Made by a program: the position numbers and the translations under genes. Source: Polydactylus sextarius (Eukaryota; Chordata; Actinopteri; Polynemidae). Taken from it: a stretch of DNA of 64,000 nucleotides. This document shows positions 1-15,300 of the stretch, in pieces. Location: NCBI GenBank assembly GCA_016801845.1, contig CM028915.1, positions 12,049,501-12,113,500 of the forward strand. The letters run 5' to 3'. The number at the start of each line of letters is the position of its first letter. Position 1 is the stretch's first letter. The notes under the pieces are model-generated. The model was not told where the DNA came from, did no database searches, and saw nothing but the letters and a program-made list of their open reading frames with translations.

Positions 1-3000
1 GACACTGAGGATGTACAGCGGTACATCAGATTTTTAGAGTGTTATTGCCATACAGCCAAACTATAATGTATAGGACTTATGGTATATAGTACTACATCAT
101 ACTCTTGATTTCTGTCAGATATTCAGCACTTAAATATGCTTAACTGGCATCTGTGTAGTTATATAATTATTTACTGCTTTACAAATGCATATCAATGCAG
201 GTGGCCGGGAAGTCATGTGTCAAAGATCTGCATAAATGCAGGACTCTTCCACCTTGTCCTCTCAAGTGTCACAAATATTTTTGATAGCGATGTGTGTGTG
301 CTAGAGTTGAAGTTAAAGAGTTCAGTGAAAGGACTTATCAACTGTTGATATTTACCTGTTATTCTCAATCTCAGTACAATGTCAACAGTGGACTTCCTGC
401 ACGGAGAAATGTTTGAGATGGTGTTCAGTGTGTTTGGACACGTTTTGCGACTGAGAAGCACAACACAACCTTCATCCTGTAATCAATAAGATGTGTATAG
501 CCATTCCTCTTTGATAGTCAGAACAGGCAGTTTTCAAGTACTGGACCAGTTTGTGATTGTCATCACTCTCGTTCACAGGTAAACTCCACTTGAACTTAAA
601 CAGGATTAAGATCTCCATTGAGAAGTAACAACCGTCTATAGCTGCAGTGTTACTTCTACATTCTGTGTTGTCTGGGATTGTGCCAACTAATTTCACATCA
701 CAAGATACTGTGAGACATTATGATCCATTATGAATACACTAGTGAAAATATAATGATCATGTTGTCTTGGGATCCTAAGGCACAAGTGTTTCTCTGCTTG
801 ACTGCAGACACTTGAACTTTGAGCTCTTCTGCTTTGTGGCAGTTCAGCATTTTGCCCTTTTATGACTGTTTTTAAAAGCCAAATGCTGTGATGTGTGTGC
901 TGAGAAAAAAAATTCATGTGCATACTGTCCCATCTCAGCTGACAACTATAAAACTTAAGGCACTTCATAATGTAGAAAATGGATGCAGAATATGAATGAT
1001 TACTATATTTTTTAGCGTATACTTGGCTATTCAGGTTCCCACAGTTTGTGAAATGTCACAAATAATTTAGAGCACTGGTATATTATTGTATCATAACTCC
1101 CAGTTTTATGCTTCTTTGCCGTCACATAAACCACTTAGATCATTGTTTCAGGATGTTCTTAGTTGCTGAATAAGTGCAGGACTGTGGACTTGGTTGATTT
1201 TAAAAGGCTCACAACAAGCAGAACTACACACAGACTTTTCTGGGCCAGGCATTTTCATGCCAAATATTTCTACTAGAAAAGACTGGAGAGCCAATATGAA
1301 AGTAAGATGAGAGATGAGTAAAAGACAGATATTAAAAGCTATTTTTTCAATTGGTATTAATGTCTTGCCTATATACATTCTAGATGGCCTGGTTGCTTTC
1401 TTTGTAAGACGCAGCAGATGTGTGGTTGCTTTTCTTTAAGACCTGTTTAGGTACTTGATTTGTTATAAATTCATGAATTGGATACCGTGCAGGGCAGGTG
1501 CAGAGACTCTGAATTGGGCTTTACCTCATCATCACATGTTGAGCAGCTCAGTTAGCTGAGGTCATTTCATTTAACCTGGATAATCCAATCCAAATCCTCC
1601 CAGTAGAAAATATTCTCGGTTTCCAGGCAGTGCTGGGCACATAAGCCTGTTTCCTCAACAAGATTATTACACACTGCTTCTTGCCTGCCTGCTTTCTTCT
1701 CTTCTGCTGGCTCTCACTTCCTCTCCGTCATGCTTGCTGTGCCTCCACCACAATGGTCTTTTTTTTCCTCCTCCAAGCAAAATGCTCTTTATGTCTTTCT
1801 ATCCATTCATCCAGTTTATCACATGGAAAACATGCATGCATGCACATGCAAGAAAGACGCGGTAGGACAAAGAAGGATAAGGAAACAGTTTAGACAAACT
1901 GTGTCGTACTGATCATATCTGCCCTTATCTGGTGAAAAAAGCAAGCAAACGTAATAATGCCGTAATAAACATGTCAAGATACTTTTATGCTGGACTTCAC
2001 TAAACTTTGTTGTGAGGTCTTTTCCCTTGACATGAGAATGAATTGAAACGTGTAAGTTCAGAAAATAGTCCCATGCCCTATTCTCTGTAGATTTTGCCAA
2101 GTACTAAGTCAGCACATGATTTATCTCTTTATGAGTTGGAGTCTTGCACAGCAAGGAGCAACTTTTTAAAGCTTCGCTAGCTTTTATTTGTTTCTCCTTC
2201 TCTTTTATCCTTGGATGGTCATCAAATGGAAAGTAAGTGAAGACTGAGATGGGGAGACTTCAGGAAGGAAATTACGAGGGATAAGCAAGAAATGAGCAAG
2301 GATAACCATATGAGCCTCATCTTCTGGGTGGTTTTAAGAAACTAACACAGTGACAGTTGGGCCGTTCTTCATTGTCGAACCTAAAATTAATGTGAGAGTG
2401 TCAGATTAAAGTCTAGATCAATGTTGTGAGTGTAATTCTCTATCACTGGACTGAATCACCATGTGATTGAGATGGATTGTTGAACCGTTTGACTTTCCTC
2501 TTCGTTTTCATCCTTCACTTCCTTCTTTGCTTTGATTTTTTTTAAATCCATAATTACACTTGCCATAATAGAGTCACTGTGAAACTTCTATTAAACATTC
2601 TGATTTGCTGCTGGTTTTCCCCAGTATGTGTGCTACTCCATTAATTAGTATTGGCTTGTTTATGGGAAGGCTGTCATGGCCTAGATAACGATGCCAAAGT
2701 CACTTTTAATTAATGACCATAAAACATTTATGGAACCATAATTACACAGTGACAGCTAAGCCTATTAATATTGATCTTAACATTAATTATTCTGACTTTT
2801 CATAGATCTTATCTGTGCTACCATCCTTAAAATATTTGACTAGATATTTTATTTTCAGCTCAAAATCCAATTGAAGTATTTTCTTCCTCTGATAGTGGGC
2901 TCAGTGAGCATGCCAGTGAATGTTAAGTATGTGTAACAGCAGTGTCACAGCTACTGTTGTTTTCTGGGCATCATAGGGATGTGGTAATTTCACTGCAAGC

Positions 3001-4212
3001 AGAGCATTTTATACAAGATTATGATATTATATATTTTCATCTGAAAACATTGTCTTTTTCTCTCCAGAACACAGTTTGTTGTGAGTATATCAATAATAAT
3101 CACTAAAAGGTTGAACAACCAGTCTATGAAGTCAATATATATGTTCTATAATGTTAATACATGTTTTCCAAAAAAGTTAAAGCAAAGGAATGATGGATAG
3201 CCAGTGTGAAAAATCCTTTTCCATCCAAGCTACAAAATACTGCTACCCTTAGATGTCAATTTAAGGCAAGCACACTTATATAACTCCCATATGAAATAAT
3301 CCCAAAAGAGTGACTTGAAATGCACAAGTTCTACTTGACAATACATATAAAGTTGCCATAACACATTTTACTGAAATCTCAAAGTTAGTGGCCAAATGTG
3401 TGAAGTTGAGAGACATCTTGCAGATGTTCAGGATTTGAACTGTCTTTTAGTGCCTTTCGGTTTAAGAGATCACAGGAAGCTCTGAAAGAACCTGCTCTTA
3501 TCCAAGTGCCTCGACAGGAAAGGCACAGTGTGTTCAGGTTGAATTAATTTTGCTGCCTGATGCTCTCTGTCTCCCTCTCACACCATGCCTGTGTTATCTC
3601 CTTAAATTGTAAAATTCAAATGTTGGGTTGCGAACCATAAATATTAGTTTTAGAGCAACTGAAGCAGAGACATGCAGATTATGGAGGTCTCAGATGGTGA
3701 GGGAGTGACATTAGGGGAATGAACGGAGCATCTGGCCGGCATATGAGATGGAAGGGAATCCCAGGAAACTTGGTGACCCACTTCTTCCTGGTTTTCCCTT
3801 TAATGTAGTGTTTGGACATCAAAGGAGTCAAGACACATGGCTGCCATCTCGTAATGGATCTCACGTGAGATCTGAGAAACGAAGGGCAGATGAACGGGCA
3901 TCTATCCTCTCCATCCATGCCTCTCTGTAATTTTCTCTCAGTAATCGTCCACCTACTGTGCATGGCCATGTTTTCTTTACCTTGTATTACGTTTCATCCT
4001 TCTTGCGTTTTGCCTTTAAACTTCATTCTCCTTTTATCCTAACCTTTTAATGTTTGTTTATGTTAGTTTTTTTAGTATTTACATAGAAAAGCTGGTGTTT
4101 ATGTCACTAATACACTTTCAGTTGTATTTCAACTGTATTCAGTTATGTCTCCCTACTGCCACTGAAATATTAATGTATTTGTGCGTTTTTGTTTTTTTTC
4201 CCCTCCTGCTAG
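1..4212. other. pcsk5 intron (upstream part missing)
   Basis: No open frame here resembles the preceding PCSK5 exons, such as the one carrying the catalytic Ser motif. The DNA is AT-rich single-copy-looking sequence ending in a T-rich tract before the acceptor at 4211-4212. Nothing else was recognised. Confidence 0.6.
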
Positions 4213-4316
4213 TCCTCTTCTAACATGGAGAGATGTGCAACACATCATTGTAAAGACCTCAAGAGCTGGACATCTCAGTGCCCCTGATTGGAAGACCAAT
4301 GCTGCTGGTTACAATG
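4213..4316 (+). CDS. pcsk5: pcsk5 exon: C-terminal end of S8 catalytic domain
   Basis: Acceptor CTAG at 4209-4212, donor GT at 4317. Encodes LLTWRDVQHIIVKTSRAGHL and then the DWKTNAAGYN stretch, near-identical to mammalian PCSK5 just after the catalytic serine region. Begins with the third base of a codon and ends in phase 1. Confidence 0.95.
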
Positions 4317-6264
4317 GTACACACACATGCCCCCCACACACCCAGTCTGATGTAAACAGATATTGATGTAAAATGTGCTATAGATGCTGGTGGGGGTATA
4401 ATCTTTAAAAAAAAAAATAAAAGCAGATTTATTTGACATGATGTTGCATCCAAACGTGTTTGATGGCAGAAAAATACCAGTTTGATAAATATGTTTGATA
4501 TTTTTACCTAAATTTGTTATTATCTTCCACAGTTCGGTAATGTTACAAGAAGGGAATAAAAGAAAAGTTAAATCACACAGATTTAGCTTTTGACAACTTT
4601 AGACCAGTTGAATTTAAACCCACGTTGCAGTTGACATTGTGAGTTCACAGCGTTTATATAAATCAGTTAAGAAACTATTTGATTTTCTGCTCACTGTGGG
4701 GTGTGGAGTGGAGCGTTTGAAGGAATAATACAAACAACACAAAACAAATCTGAATACATTATGTCGATTCCTAGATTTGTTTTCTCCAATCATAAGATGG
4801 GAGCTGAGCAGTTTCCAAAATTTTTTCCTTCTTAACTACTGTGCCGCCAGCTGCCATCTGTCATCTGTCCATGTTGTGGTTGCTGTTTTGTAATGTTGTG
4901 AGTGCATGTTTAAGTGTGTATGCATACCTGTGTGCCTGTGTGTATGAGGGAGGGAAACCGAGAGAGTGAGAACTAAGGGTCAGCCAGGCTGCAGGCCCAG
5001 TGTGCCTGGAGATTTTCCAAGTGAGTGTTTTTTCAAAGAGGAACTAAAGAGAAACAGGACTGGGAAGGGGAGGGGGGTGAGAAGTATGGAAGGAATTCAT
5101 ATTAGATTAGCTCTACCCATAAGCTGAATGGCTTCCAAACTTTTTCTTTACATTTTCACGCAGATAGCTAATAAATTTTTAATTTTTGTACACATTTTAA
5201 ATTCAAAATAACCCTGCATTACTTTAGGGAGGGCTGTGGGTCAGTGATAGTTGTTAAGGTATTTATTATTTCATTATCGTCTTATTAAGGGGCTTAAAAT
5301 TATTCTTGACAAACTATTATTAGTAAGTGAAACTGTAAAATCAGTGACGGACTGATCTGATCTGCTGACTTTTCATTGTTTCCCACAGTCAGCCACTTGT
5401 ACGGCTTTGGTCTGATGGATGCTGAGGCGATGGTGAAGGAGGCCGAGCGATGGAGACAAGTCCCCGCTCAGCACGTCTGTGTGGAGAATGCAGAACGACA
5501 GATCAGGTAGAATACACCCACATGCACACAGCTTGACCATAACATTTATTGAATTTTAAATCATAATAAGCAGCAGCCCTTCTAGCTGACCTGACCTCAG
5601 GTTGAGGCCATTCATGAATTTATTTATGTCATATTCAAATGAAAACATCACATGACTAAAGAGGAAAAGAGGATATTACACCTGTACTTGCTGAATAGGT
5701 GCTGCACTATCTTCCATTTTTCTTGATGTGTCTGTGTAAACTGAACACCAACTTGCGAAAAGATTCCCTCATTGCCATTATACTTTTTGCTTGGGGAAAT
5801 AGGTTAACAGGTGGTCTCTTCCTTTTTGTGAAACAAGTATATTAATTGTAGAAGATCCTCTATAATTGACATCAAGAAATGTAATATTGTCCAGTGTGAA
5901 TAGACAGTGCAAGTTTAAAGTGAAAGCAAAGATATGTAAGTAAAACTTGAAACCAAAAATTGTACAAATTTGTGCTGCATTATGAATACAGATGGAACAC
6001 ATTGTTTTTTTTTTTGTATGTCTCCACTACAACCCATACCCCCTACCCTCCTCTGTCTCAGTCTGTTCTACTCCCTCTCTCTCTCTCCCTCTCTCTCTCT
6101 CTCTCAGTTGTACTGTCTTTCTTTTCTGTCTGATTTTTTTTTTCTTTCCCTGGTGTTTTATGCACCGGCATGTGTTTGAGAGTGTGGTTGTGCAAGCTGT
6201 ACCTTGATAGGGGCCAAGCATTAGTTCTGGCAGGGTGGTTCTCACATAAGACCTTTACTACATG

Positions 6265-6310
<46 letters not shown>

Positions 6311-9300
6311 TACACACATAGAGAGCCAGGGCTTCACAGCTTGTTATTCTTGATGCAGCTGGAAGCCTGAGCCCTGTTCTGTGTTAGGCTGCCTGGCTGA
6401 ATTTGGGCCCTGAACTGGTTTGCTTTCTGTCGAAGGCTCAGTGTCCAGTGACTGCAGTATTATCAGTGTCATTCTGTCTGTTCTGCTCCAGTGCTTAAGT
6501 CACTCTCTATATGAGGCTTATGTAAAGCTCTGTAATGTGTGCTGGATTATGGAGAGATTCCCAATGTTATTGCGTGAACGAAATAAAAACAACCCTGTCG
6601 TTTACATTTTAGCTTCCTTTTTTACGTGTCCAGTGTGTTTATGAGTGGCCTTAGAGATTTGTGGAACAGTCAGTCACAATTTTGTCAAGTAACCGTGAGC
6701 TTAAACTTTGCTCATAAAAAAATACTCTTTGTCCATCCAGCCAAATGACAGGCTTGCAAAGAAGTAAAAGCAGGCAATCACCAGAAAACAGAAGGCTTTG
6801 TCCTGCTTTGTTTTGGGGACAAAAGAAGGGAAAAAAAGAGTTTTATGTGTAAATCTGTTACAAATTTACAGGCTGCCCTGAAAAGTCTGATCCATTCTCG
6901 TCCTTAAACTTACCAACTTCGTGCAGCATTGATATACGTATAATTATGTCTGTGTTTACATATTTTTTGGAAAAGGCTTGTGTCTATAAGATGGAAGAAG
7001 ATGAAATCAAGTGGAAAAAAAAAGAAATATGTTTTTATACAGATGCAAATGGCTTTTGGAAGCAGGTGTATATGTGTCTCTTTGCCTTTGTTTGTACATC
7101 TCTATGGGTGTGTGTCCTGTACTTCTGGTGTAACTTGCTACATAAGTGCAGCCGTCACCTCACGGCTGTGTTCCCACACACCCTCTGGCTGGCCCCTCTG
7201 CCTGCGTTTGGTAATGTCTGTCTGCAATCGCTCGCCTCACTCCACTTGGAGCACGCACACACACACACACACCAGGAAAGCTGCCTGATCTGTGTGCAAT
7301 CAGGCTGGTGGTAATCAGCTGTGCATCTGCTCTGCTCCGTCCTATGCGTATGGTTCAGTTATCTGTGTTGTGTCATAGAGAAGCCAGAGCCGTGATATCA
7401 ATCCTTGACTCCCCAGCCATTACTGCTGTCCGCCTTCCAAACAGTCATCGACTACTTGCGAAAGAATTCATCAGAATTTTCTCTCTGTTATTCATTCCAT
7501 CGAGTCTCCCCAAGCTCATACAGTTTTCCTGTCTGTTTTTCATTTTCAGTAGTTTTAATATAAATTGTTTTTATTGACTCTTAGTCCCTCAACCTTCCAT
7601 TATGTGATGATTGGAGACGGCACTGAAGGTCAAGATTTCAGAAGGTTACATTTATACTAAAAGAAATCAGCAATCAGTATTCATGACCGTAACTGAAAAC
7701 TTTGTGTGTCTCAACATGCATGCAACCTGCATGATTTTTTTAGTAATCCAATAAGTCACTATGTTACTTTTTGTCACAATTAACCCCAGAGCCAAGTGTG
7801 AGGAATATGTTCCAACACAAAAGCTTCACATTTCACACAAATGATGGTTTTTATTAACTGATAATTCTCTTGGAGATGATGGAATTGTGCATTATATCAC
7901 TTAGTCCCTAAAAATGTCATCACCATGATTGCAACCCTGACAGCAGCCAATCTGATAATTCAGGATCAAACAGCACAAGTCATTGGCATTAATTATCTTC
8001 CAGCCCTCCATCCTGCAGAATTAGAATTAAATTAAATTAATGGTCATCCTTTATTATGTTATTTTTTCCAGAGAAGTATAAGTCACCACCTCTGTTTTAG
8101 TTTCCCTTGCATAAAGTGCATGTAATCCTGTGCTGCAGTGAGTTACTATGTTGAGTTGGCTCAGCTGCTCCATGTGCAGTTGCTTTGCAGAAGCACCGTA
8201 TGACTCTTTTTCTCCAAAGTCTCGATTTGGCAAGATTGTTTCAGTGTCCCATCCACAAGACCTGTCCATGTTTTTTTTATTCTTTTGGTATTGTATTGCT
8301 GTTATATTAGATCATACCACAGATTCAAGTGGTCATTAGATGTTTGCGTTGGCTGATCACGCTGCTGCTGAGCTGTACATAGCAGACAGAACGAATAATG
8401 TTCTTTGTCTTTCTTATCATGCTTATGCTTCTTGGTTTCTTTGGCCGACAGAGATTTAAGAAATGGAAAAACTTTAACATGAACTTGCATGCTCTTTGGT
8501 TTTTGGATTAAGTTTAATCAAAAGTAGAACATGTAACTACTTTTGTGGCTATCTTAATATATTGAAGCGTGATAATAAGAGTCACTGTTGGTGTTTTTGG
8601 CAAAGGTTGAGAGGGCAAAATGTTTGTGTTGAAACCACCAAAGTCCTCTGCCTCAATTCCCAAGACAGCAAACAGACTAAAGGTATATTATGTCTGAAGG
8701 CGCAATGAAGGACATTAAGCAGACCTTGAAAAAAAAAAAAATGCTAGTTTTGTTAGCAGCTCTGAATTGCATTCACTTTGTATACCAATTATTTGCATAC
8801 CAACTTCACAAAGAAGTCTCAGTTTTAAAAACCATTATATTTTATATAGCTAATCAGAACTCAGGGTTAAGGTTTCAGGTTTCCCCCTTTCTGCCACTTT
8901 GTTGGTAATGTTTTTGTGATTGTCTGGACAAGATGTACTTCTTGTCCTCCTTGCTTATATAGTTAGAAATTGCACAATATCCATGAGATTTGATCTTCCG
9001 CTTTTTGTTGGTGGACCTGACTGTGAGTGAACTTTATTTGCTCCATTAGTGAACTTGGTGACGGCGCTAAAGTAATTGGAGTGTGTTGATGTAAATCAAA
9101 CCTTGTTTAGTGGTTACAGATTTTCCTCGTGATCTACTGGCTGTGAAGAATGTGAATGATGATTATCTTTAACTGATGGCTCAAGTTAGCAGTACTCCCA
9201 TAAATAATTAACAGTTACGTGTTTTGTCTCATTTTAGTATTTTCTGCTAACACCTACTATTTTATGGTTTCCCTCTGGTCCCATAGAACCATCCGTCCCG

Positions 9301-12300
9301 AGCACGTGGTTCGGTCCGTGTACAAGGCGACAGGATGCACTGATAACCCCAACCACCATGTGATCTACCTAGAGCATGTTGTTGTACGTATTACAATTAC
9401 ACACCCTCGCCGTGGAGACCTGTCAATCAACCTGACCTCACCCTCAGGGACCAAGTCTCAGCTGCTCGCCAACAGGTAAGAAAAATTGGCAAAGTCATAT
9501 AACATGATCAGATGATAAAGCAAAAATATAAAAAAAATATCCCCTGTAACACGTGTCAAGGAGTATGAAACTTAAAATGTAGACACTTCTGGTAGATTAG
9601 ATACTGAAGGTAGCACTTACTCTCTATGTACTGTACCAAGGCTGTGTTCACCTCAAGTAAACCGCAGTCCTTTACAGTGTTTGCCAACAGTCCATTACAC
9701 ACTGTGATTGTACTTGGTTGAGTGGTTGAGATTGTTTGCTCTGGTATTTGCAGTACAATGAGTTGTTTCCTTATCTGATATCATTGTGTGATTTCTGCGT
9801 GGATTTTTGCATGGGATGTGTTTACATGTGTATTTATTCCTGATACGCAGGTTGTTTGATCACTCCATGGAGGGTTTTAAGAACTGGGAATTTATGACCA
9901 CCCACTGCTGGGGAGAGAAGGCGGCAGGCGACTGGGTCTTAGAGATCTATGACTCACCCTCTCAACTCCGTAGCCAGAAAGTGCCTGGTATGACAGTAAT
10001 AACAATGTTATTTCATTCAAAAAGAATCTTGTTTACATACTTTTTATTTTCTAAATTCAGTGTAATTTATAGAACCTGTTAAGATGGACGTACTGTGTGG
10101 ATTGATTGCAGGACCAGCAGGGCAACGCGTTCATGTGGCTCAGGCAGTGAATTTAACTACTGACATGACCCACTAATTTAACAACACAATAAAGTCTCAA
10201 ATGGGGAGTAGCAGTTTCTAAAAAGCTGTTGGATCAGTCACTCTAATTCCATGTAAATTGTGCCGTAGTTGTAATTGCTTTGAAAATATAGAGCTGAAAA
10301 AATTTGGACTACTTCCTGCTCTCTCTGTTGTCGTATTCAAATAGTGGTTGATTGACAGCCAGGGCCAGTCAGGCTGAGCTAATACTCCCAAAATATTGCC
10401 ACTGAGCTAAAGTAGCTGTTGTTTCCTCAGGCAAGCTGAAGGAGTGGTCACTGGTGCTGTATGGCACCTCAGTGCACCCATACTCATCTCATCCCATGCA
10501 CAACGAGAGACCTCGCTCCACAGACACACTCCCCACTGAGTTCCCCGAGGAGTACAATGGTAAGTAATAAATCCAGAGCTGTGCACAAGACAGATTAACT
10601 ACTGAAGGAGCCGTGTTGTCATGTGTTGCAGGTCAACGCTATTTTTGGCAGGATATTTATATCCATATGTATATTTCCTGTCACTGTGCCAAATAGGAGT
10701 GATATACATTTTTTAAGTGTAAAGAGTATGATCATGAGTGGTAATGTTTTGGGTTTTACTACTAGTACGTTAAATTCTGTATGTATCTACAGGCCCCTGT
10801 GACTCTGAATGCAATGAGAATGGCTGTGAAGGTCCTGGACCCCATCAGTGCATTAACTGCCTCCACTACTTCCTCAAGTTCAAGAACAACACCAGGTCAG
10901 ATTGTTGTATATCATTGATATTAATTTAAATTTTTTTTTTTTTTTTTCTCTTTTTTTTGTCAAAATGTCTGATGTCATTTTAAGAGAATAGTTTATAGAG
11001 ACTCAAAAGAATAAAGATGCAAGTTATAGTTATTAGATGCAAGTAATAGAATCTACATCTGGTTCATATATGTTTTGAGCAACATCTGATTGTATAAAGG
11101 AGTGTAAAGTTCTTTAAGAATCCGAAGACATGCAAATGAGGAGAGAGACAGATCAATATTAGCTGTGGGGTTTTCAATCATATAGTTTTACAAAGATAAA
11201 GTGAATGTTAATGCATACCCATCCACTGGATAACTGGATTTAATCTGCTTGAGGCAAAACACTGATTGTGTTTACATGCTTCAAAGAAACATTTGCACAA
11301 GAGCCCAGTTTGCAGGAATGAATTTAATAACCCATACACCAGCAGGTTTTTTTTTTTTTTTTTGCATAAAAAAGCTAACTGGAACTGATAACTGACAAGT
11401 GAAAGAAATCAACTCAGAAGACTTTTAAAGTCTTGTTAAAAAAAGAGTCTCATCTCATCAGTGTTAAAACTAAGATTGAGATCACAGGTCACTGCTTTTT
11501 CCTGTTAACTGATGAGCTTGTAATATGAGTAAAGAAACAGTGCAGGTGGTGACCTGATTAATTTTACCTTGGCAGTCTGATAGCAGAGATGCTGTTTCCT
11601 GTTGGTCATAATATGTTGAGTCTGTTCCTTCCTCCTGTTAAATGTGTGTATAAGTATGTGCGTGTGTGCACATTTGTGTGTGCCCTTAGGATACCCATTA
11701 GCATCAAAGTCTGTTGTAATTGCCTTTGTGTCAGCCGGTCTCTGCACTAATAAAAGGCAAACCGATGCAGGTGTATGAGAATGTGCAAGCTTAAGTGCTG
11801 CCTTATCATTAGCCCACTTTAGAGGTGTGCTGCCCTTTTTTGCCACCACAGGGAGCAATTAATGAATGAAGATTGTGGGAGTGGTGAGAGGAAAGAGGAG
11901 GGGTAGTGGTGGTGTTTAATGTTCAGATAATTACATCCCTACATGTGTGTTTGATGGTCTAGACTCAAAAGGTGAGTGAGTCCTTTGAAACCTTTTTTTT
12001 CACTTCTAAGTATGTTTACCTGTACGTGTGTGTATTGTGTACAAGTCTGTAGCCAGAGTTTTATAAATACTTAGGCGATAAAGTCTAGCAAGTCCCTAGA
12101 TACACTTTCCTTTTAATCATTTTCCACATTTAATTAGTAATTTATTCCAAAATTGTTTGTCTAAGCGTTCCTTTACGTGATTATCTAAAAGCTGTACTCC
12201 CTGTTCTTTACTGATTTCACTTTTTGTCCACAAAAATATGACTGATTAAGTCAAATTTAACATATATTATATATATTTAGCACATGTTTTATTATATGTG

Positions 12301-15300
12301 CCTTTTAAAACATGATTATGTACATTACATTACACTGGGTAAACAGTATCTCATGTGTCCATGTTCACAGAAAAAAAATCTGATATTTGTTTGTAAATTA
12401 GATTTTACCACATTGATATTTGAGGAGGGTTTTCATTAATTCACCTCCATAAGTTTTCTTGTTTGCTTGCCATGTCTGCACATAATGTACATTTGGTGAC
12501 TAGAATATAATCAAAACTGTCTTTGAATTGCTTTTATAACGATATCATGTTGATACAGTTTCAAGTCACTCAGTCACTGACATCTGTTTGCACAGACAGA
12601 GCATGCCCAGGAAAACGCTGTTTAAATTTTTTCACACATTTAGTGCAACATTATATCGTTTTAATAAGTGTGAAGTGTACACGTGGATTATGTGTTTCAC
12701 ACGTGCCATATGTGTTTCTTGGCAGAAACCTGCAGTGTGTGTGAATGAGGCTTAAGGACTATGTGCACATGTACGTGTGTATATTGTGCTATTCAGGATT
12801 TTGGAGATCTATTCCACTTCAAGAAGGGAGCCTCAGGGTGAAATGGGGGAGTGAGGGGCTGTGAAGTTATCCAACAGATGTTACACCTGTTCACCATACA
12901 GCACCCGCACGCATACACTTCACTTCTCTATCTTTTCCCAACTCATTATAAAGCTATTGATACACAAATGTGCCCACAATACATAAGAGGAGTATGTCAT
13001 ATTTATGTGTTTCATTTGGAGTCTGTTGAGATTCAGTATAGCTGTGTGGTGGGGTTTGTTAATTGTAGAGCAATTGGGTTCTTCTGCTCTTTATTATGAT
13101 GTTGGTCAAAGTGACTGCAGTCAGAGTTAAGAAGTATGAGCAAGGAAGACATGTTGTCCACATTTTGTGTTTCATATTTGACAAAATCTTTTACCATGCC
13201 TCTCTTTTTTTCTCTTTAATAAACTCTCTCCAGGATGTGTGTGTCTGAGTGCCCTAGTGGCTTTTTCCGTGATGATAGGAAGCGCTGCAAGAAGTGCTCC
13301 TCGTCGTGTGAGACGTGTGTTGGTAGCCGTAGCGACCAGTGCAACACATGCAGGGCTGGTTTCCACCTCAACGAGGGCTCCAACACATGTGTTGCCAACT
13401 GTGTTGACGGCTTCTACCTCGACCATGGTACGTTCCAGTGCTGACTAAACCTAATGTACAAACACCATGCAGCCAAGTATTAGTTCCCAAACCATTTGTT
13501 TTCTTTCGTCATTCCTCTGTCCCAGGTTGAAGTCCGTAGAAGCTTTTTCATATAAACACTGGGTTCTTCTCAATAAGCCTTTTATCCTTTCCATCTGTTT
13601 CCCTATAATTCAACAAACAACAAACTTAAGGGAACTTAAATCATCCCAGAACATTGAAGCCAAAAATGCCTTCATCAGCACAAAATCTATTAGTGGCTCA
13701 GCCAGTTTTGCCCATTATGTCCAATCAAGGTCACTGATTTGTACTGACAAGCTTGTTGTTATGTTGCTGTCCCTTGATGAGCTTGTGAAGTTCCTAAGAT
13801 TGGAGTGTATTGAAAGGTATTGCTTTGAGTGAGAACGTTAATCCATAAATAAAACAAGGCCAGTGATATAAACAAACTGGACTTGGAAAGATCTGTCACC
13901 TGCTTAAAAATGGTCAGACAAAAATGCTGTAATTCACCACTTCAGAATGATGCCATTGTGTCTTTGATGTAATGTCTAGACACTCGATTATTTTTCATGC
14001 ACTTGTTGAACCGAACATGAATGAAAGGTCTGCTAGTGGGTATATTTTGTCATTGCCAGATTTAAGTGGAATAAAACATTAAAATAAAACAGATCTACAT
14101 GCTGATTCTTTTGAGATTGTGGTTACGAGAAGTTATCTTGTTTTTTCTCTGTCAGCCATTGACTTATAATAAACAGACTGGTGCAGCAGTGTCAACATAC
14201 AGTATGTACTAAATCCATGAATTTACTGGTTTGTCTTGTGTTAAAAATGTATGTCAGCCTGGATAAAAGTAAACCAGGAATGAGAGACTGGAACTATGTA
14301 TGTCTTATAATTATGTCTATGTATTGGTTTGCAGCCAAGACTGTGTGAGTCCTGGCAGCTCTGAGAGTCTCTGGCAGCAGATCTGATGTGATCTGATCCA
14401 AGTTCAATCATAACATTTCAGTAGGCCAAGATGTAGTGGGTACTTTTTTTTCCTTTGAAATACTGGCACTGCCAAGCATTGTGTTGTGTTAAATGAGCTA
14501 TCTACAGTTTGTTTTGTTTCTGTCAGTCTGACAGCAAGCATAGATTAATTCCTGCCTTTATCAACATTTGAGCACGTTCACTTTCTTAAGAGATGCCAAG
14601 CTACTTGTGAACAAAGTAACGTAAGCTACAGTAACTGTTACATGCAATATCAACTGTATTGAGTGTGAAATTAACCATAAGAAAGTTCAAATACATTTAA
14701 ACACACTACATATTCAGTTTTTTACATTTTGAGCTGGACTTCAAATAATGGTTATTTTCCTTTTTTAATTAATCGCTAATATTTTTTGATACATTTTTAG
14801 CAGTCTAAGAGACAATTATAAGACTATTAAAGTCTAGTGTAAGGAAACACATATTTTAATAACAATAAAAAAAAAAACTATTTATACATTTACTGTTGAT
14901 CGACTATTTGGTAAATTAATACATTTTCTATCCATCTACGACCTGTCCACATCCTGCACCCACCCGTACCAATGATTTTCAGATTCCTGCAAATCTAACC
15001 AACATCCACTTGCTTCCACCGAGGATCCTCCTTTTAGCTGTGACTTTGTGGCTTCCAAGACAAATCTGTGAAGTTCATACATTAGGAAATATTTTCCACT
15101 AATACAGAAATGACATAGTTATATTCCACTCTTAAAAAGTCTGTTTCCTGCAAATAACAAAACATTTTTATGTGCCTTTTTGGCAGTTGTCATCGCTGCT
15201 GAAGGTAGAGCTGTCCATATGCATTGTGTCAAACCGTGTCATTGCCTTTTGAAATATTCATTTACATTCCTATCCTCCCTCACCAACACTACAATCCTCT

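Noticed and set aside
6027..6370. Open frames with Arg/Glu or Cys/Val/Thr/His repeats
   Set aside because: They are translations of the TC and CA microsatellites at 6071-6309.
11505..11858. 117-codon minus-strand open frame in a pcsk5 intron
   Set aside because: No domain and no splice support; composition like the surrounding intron.
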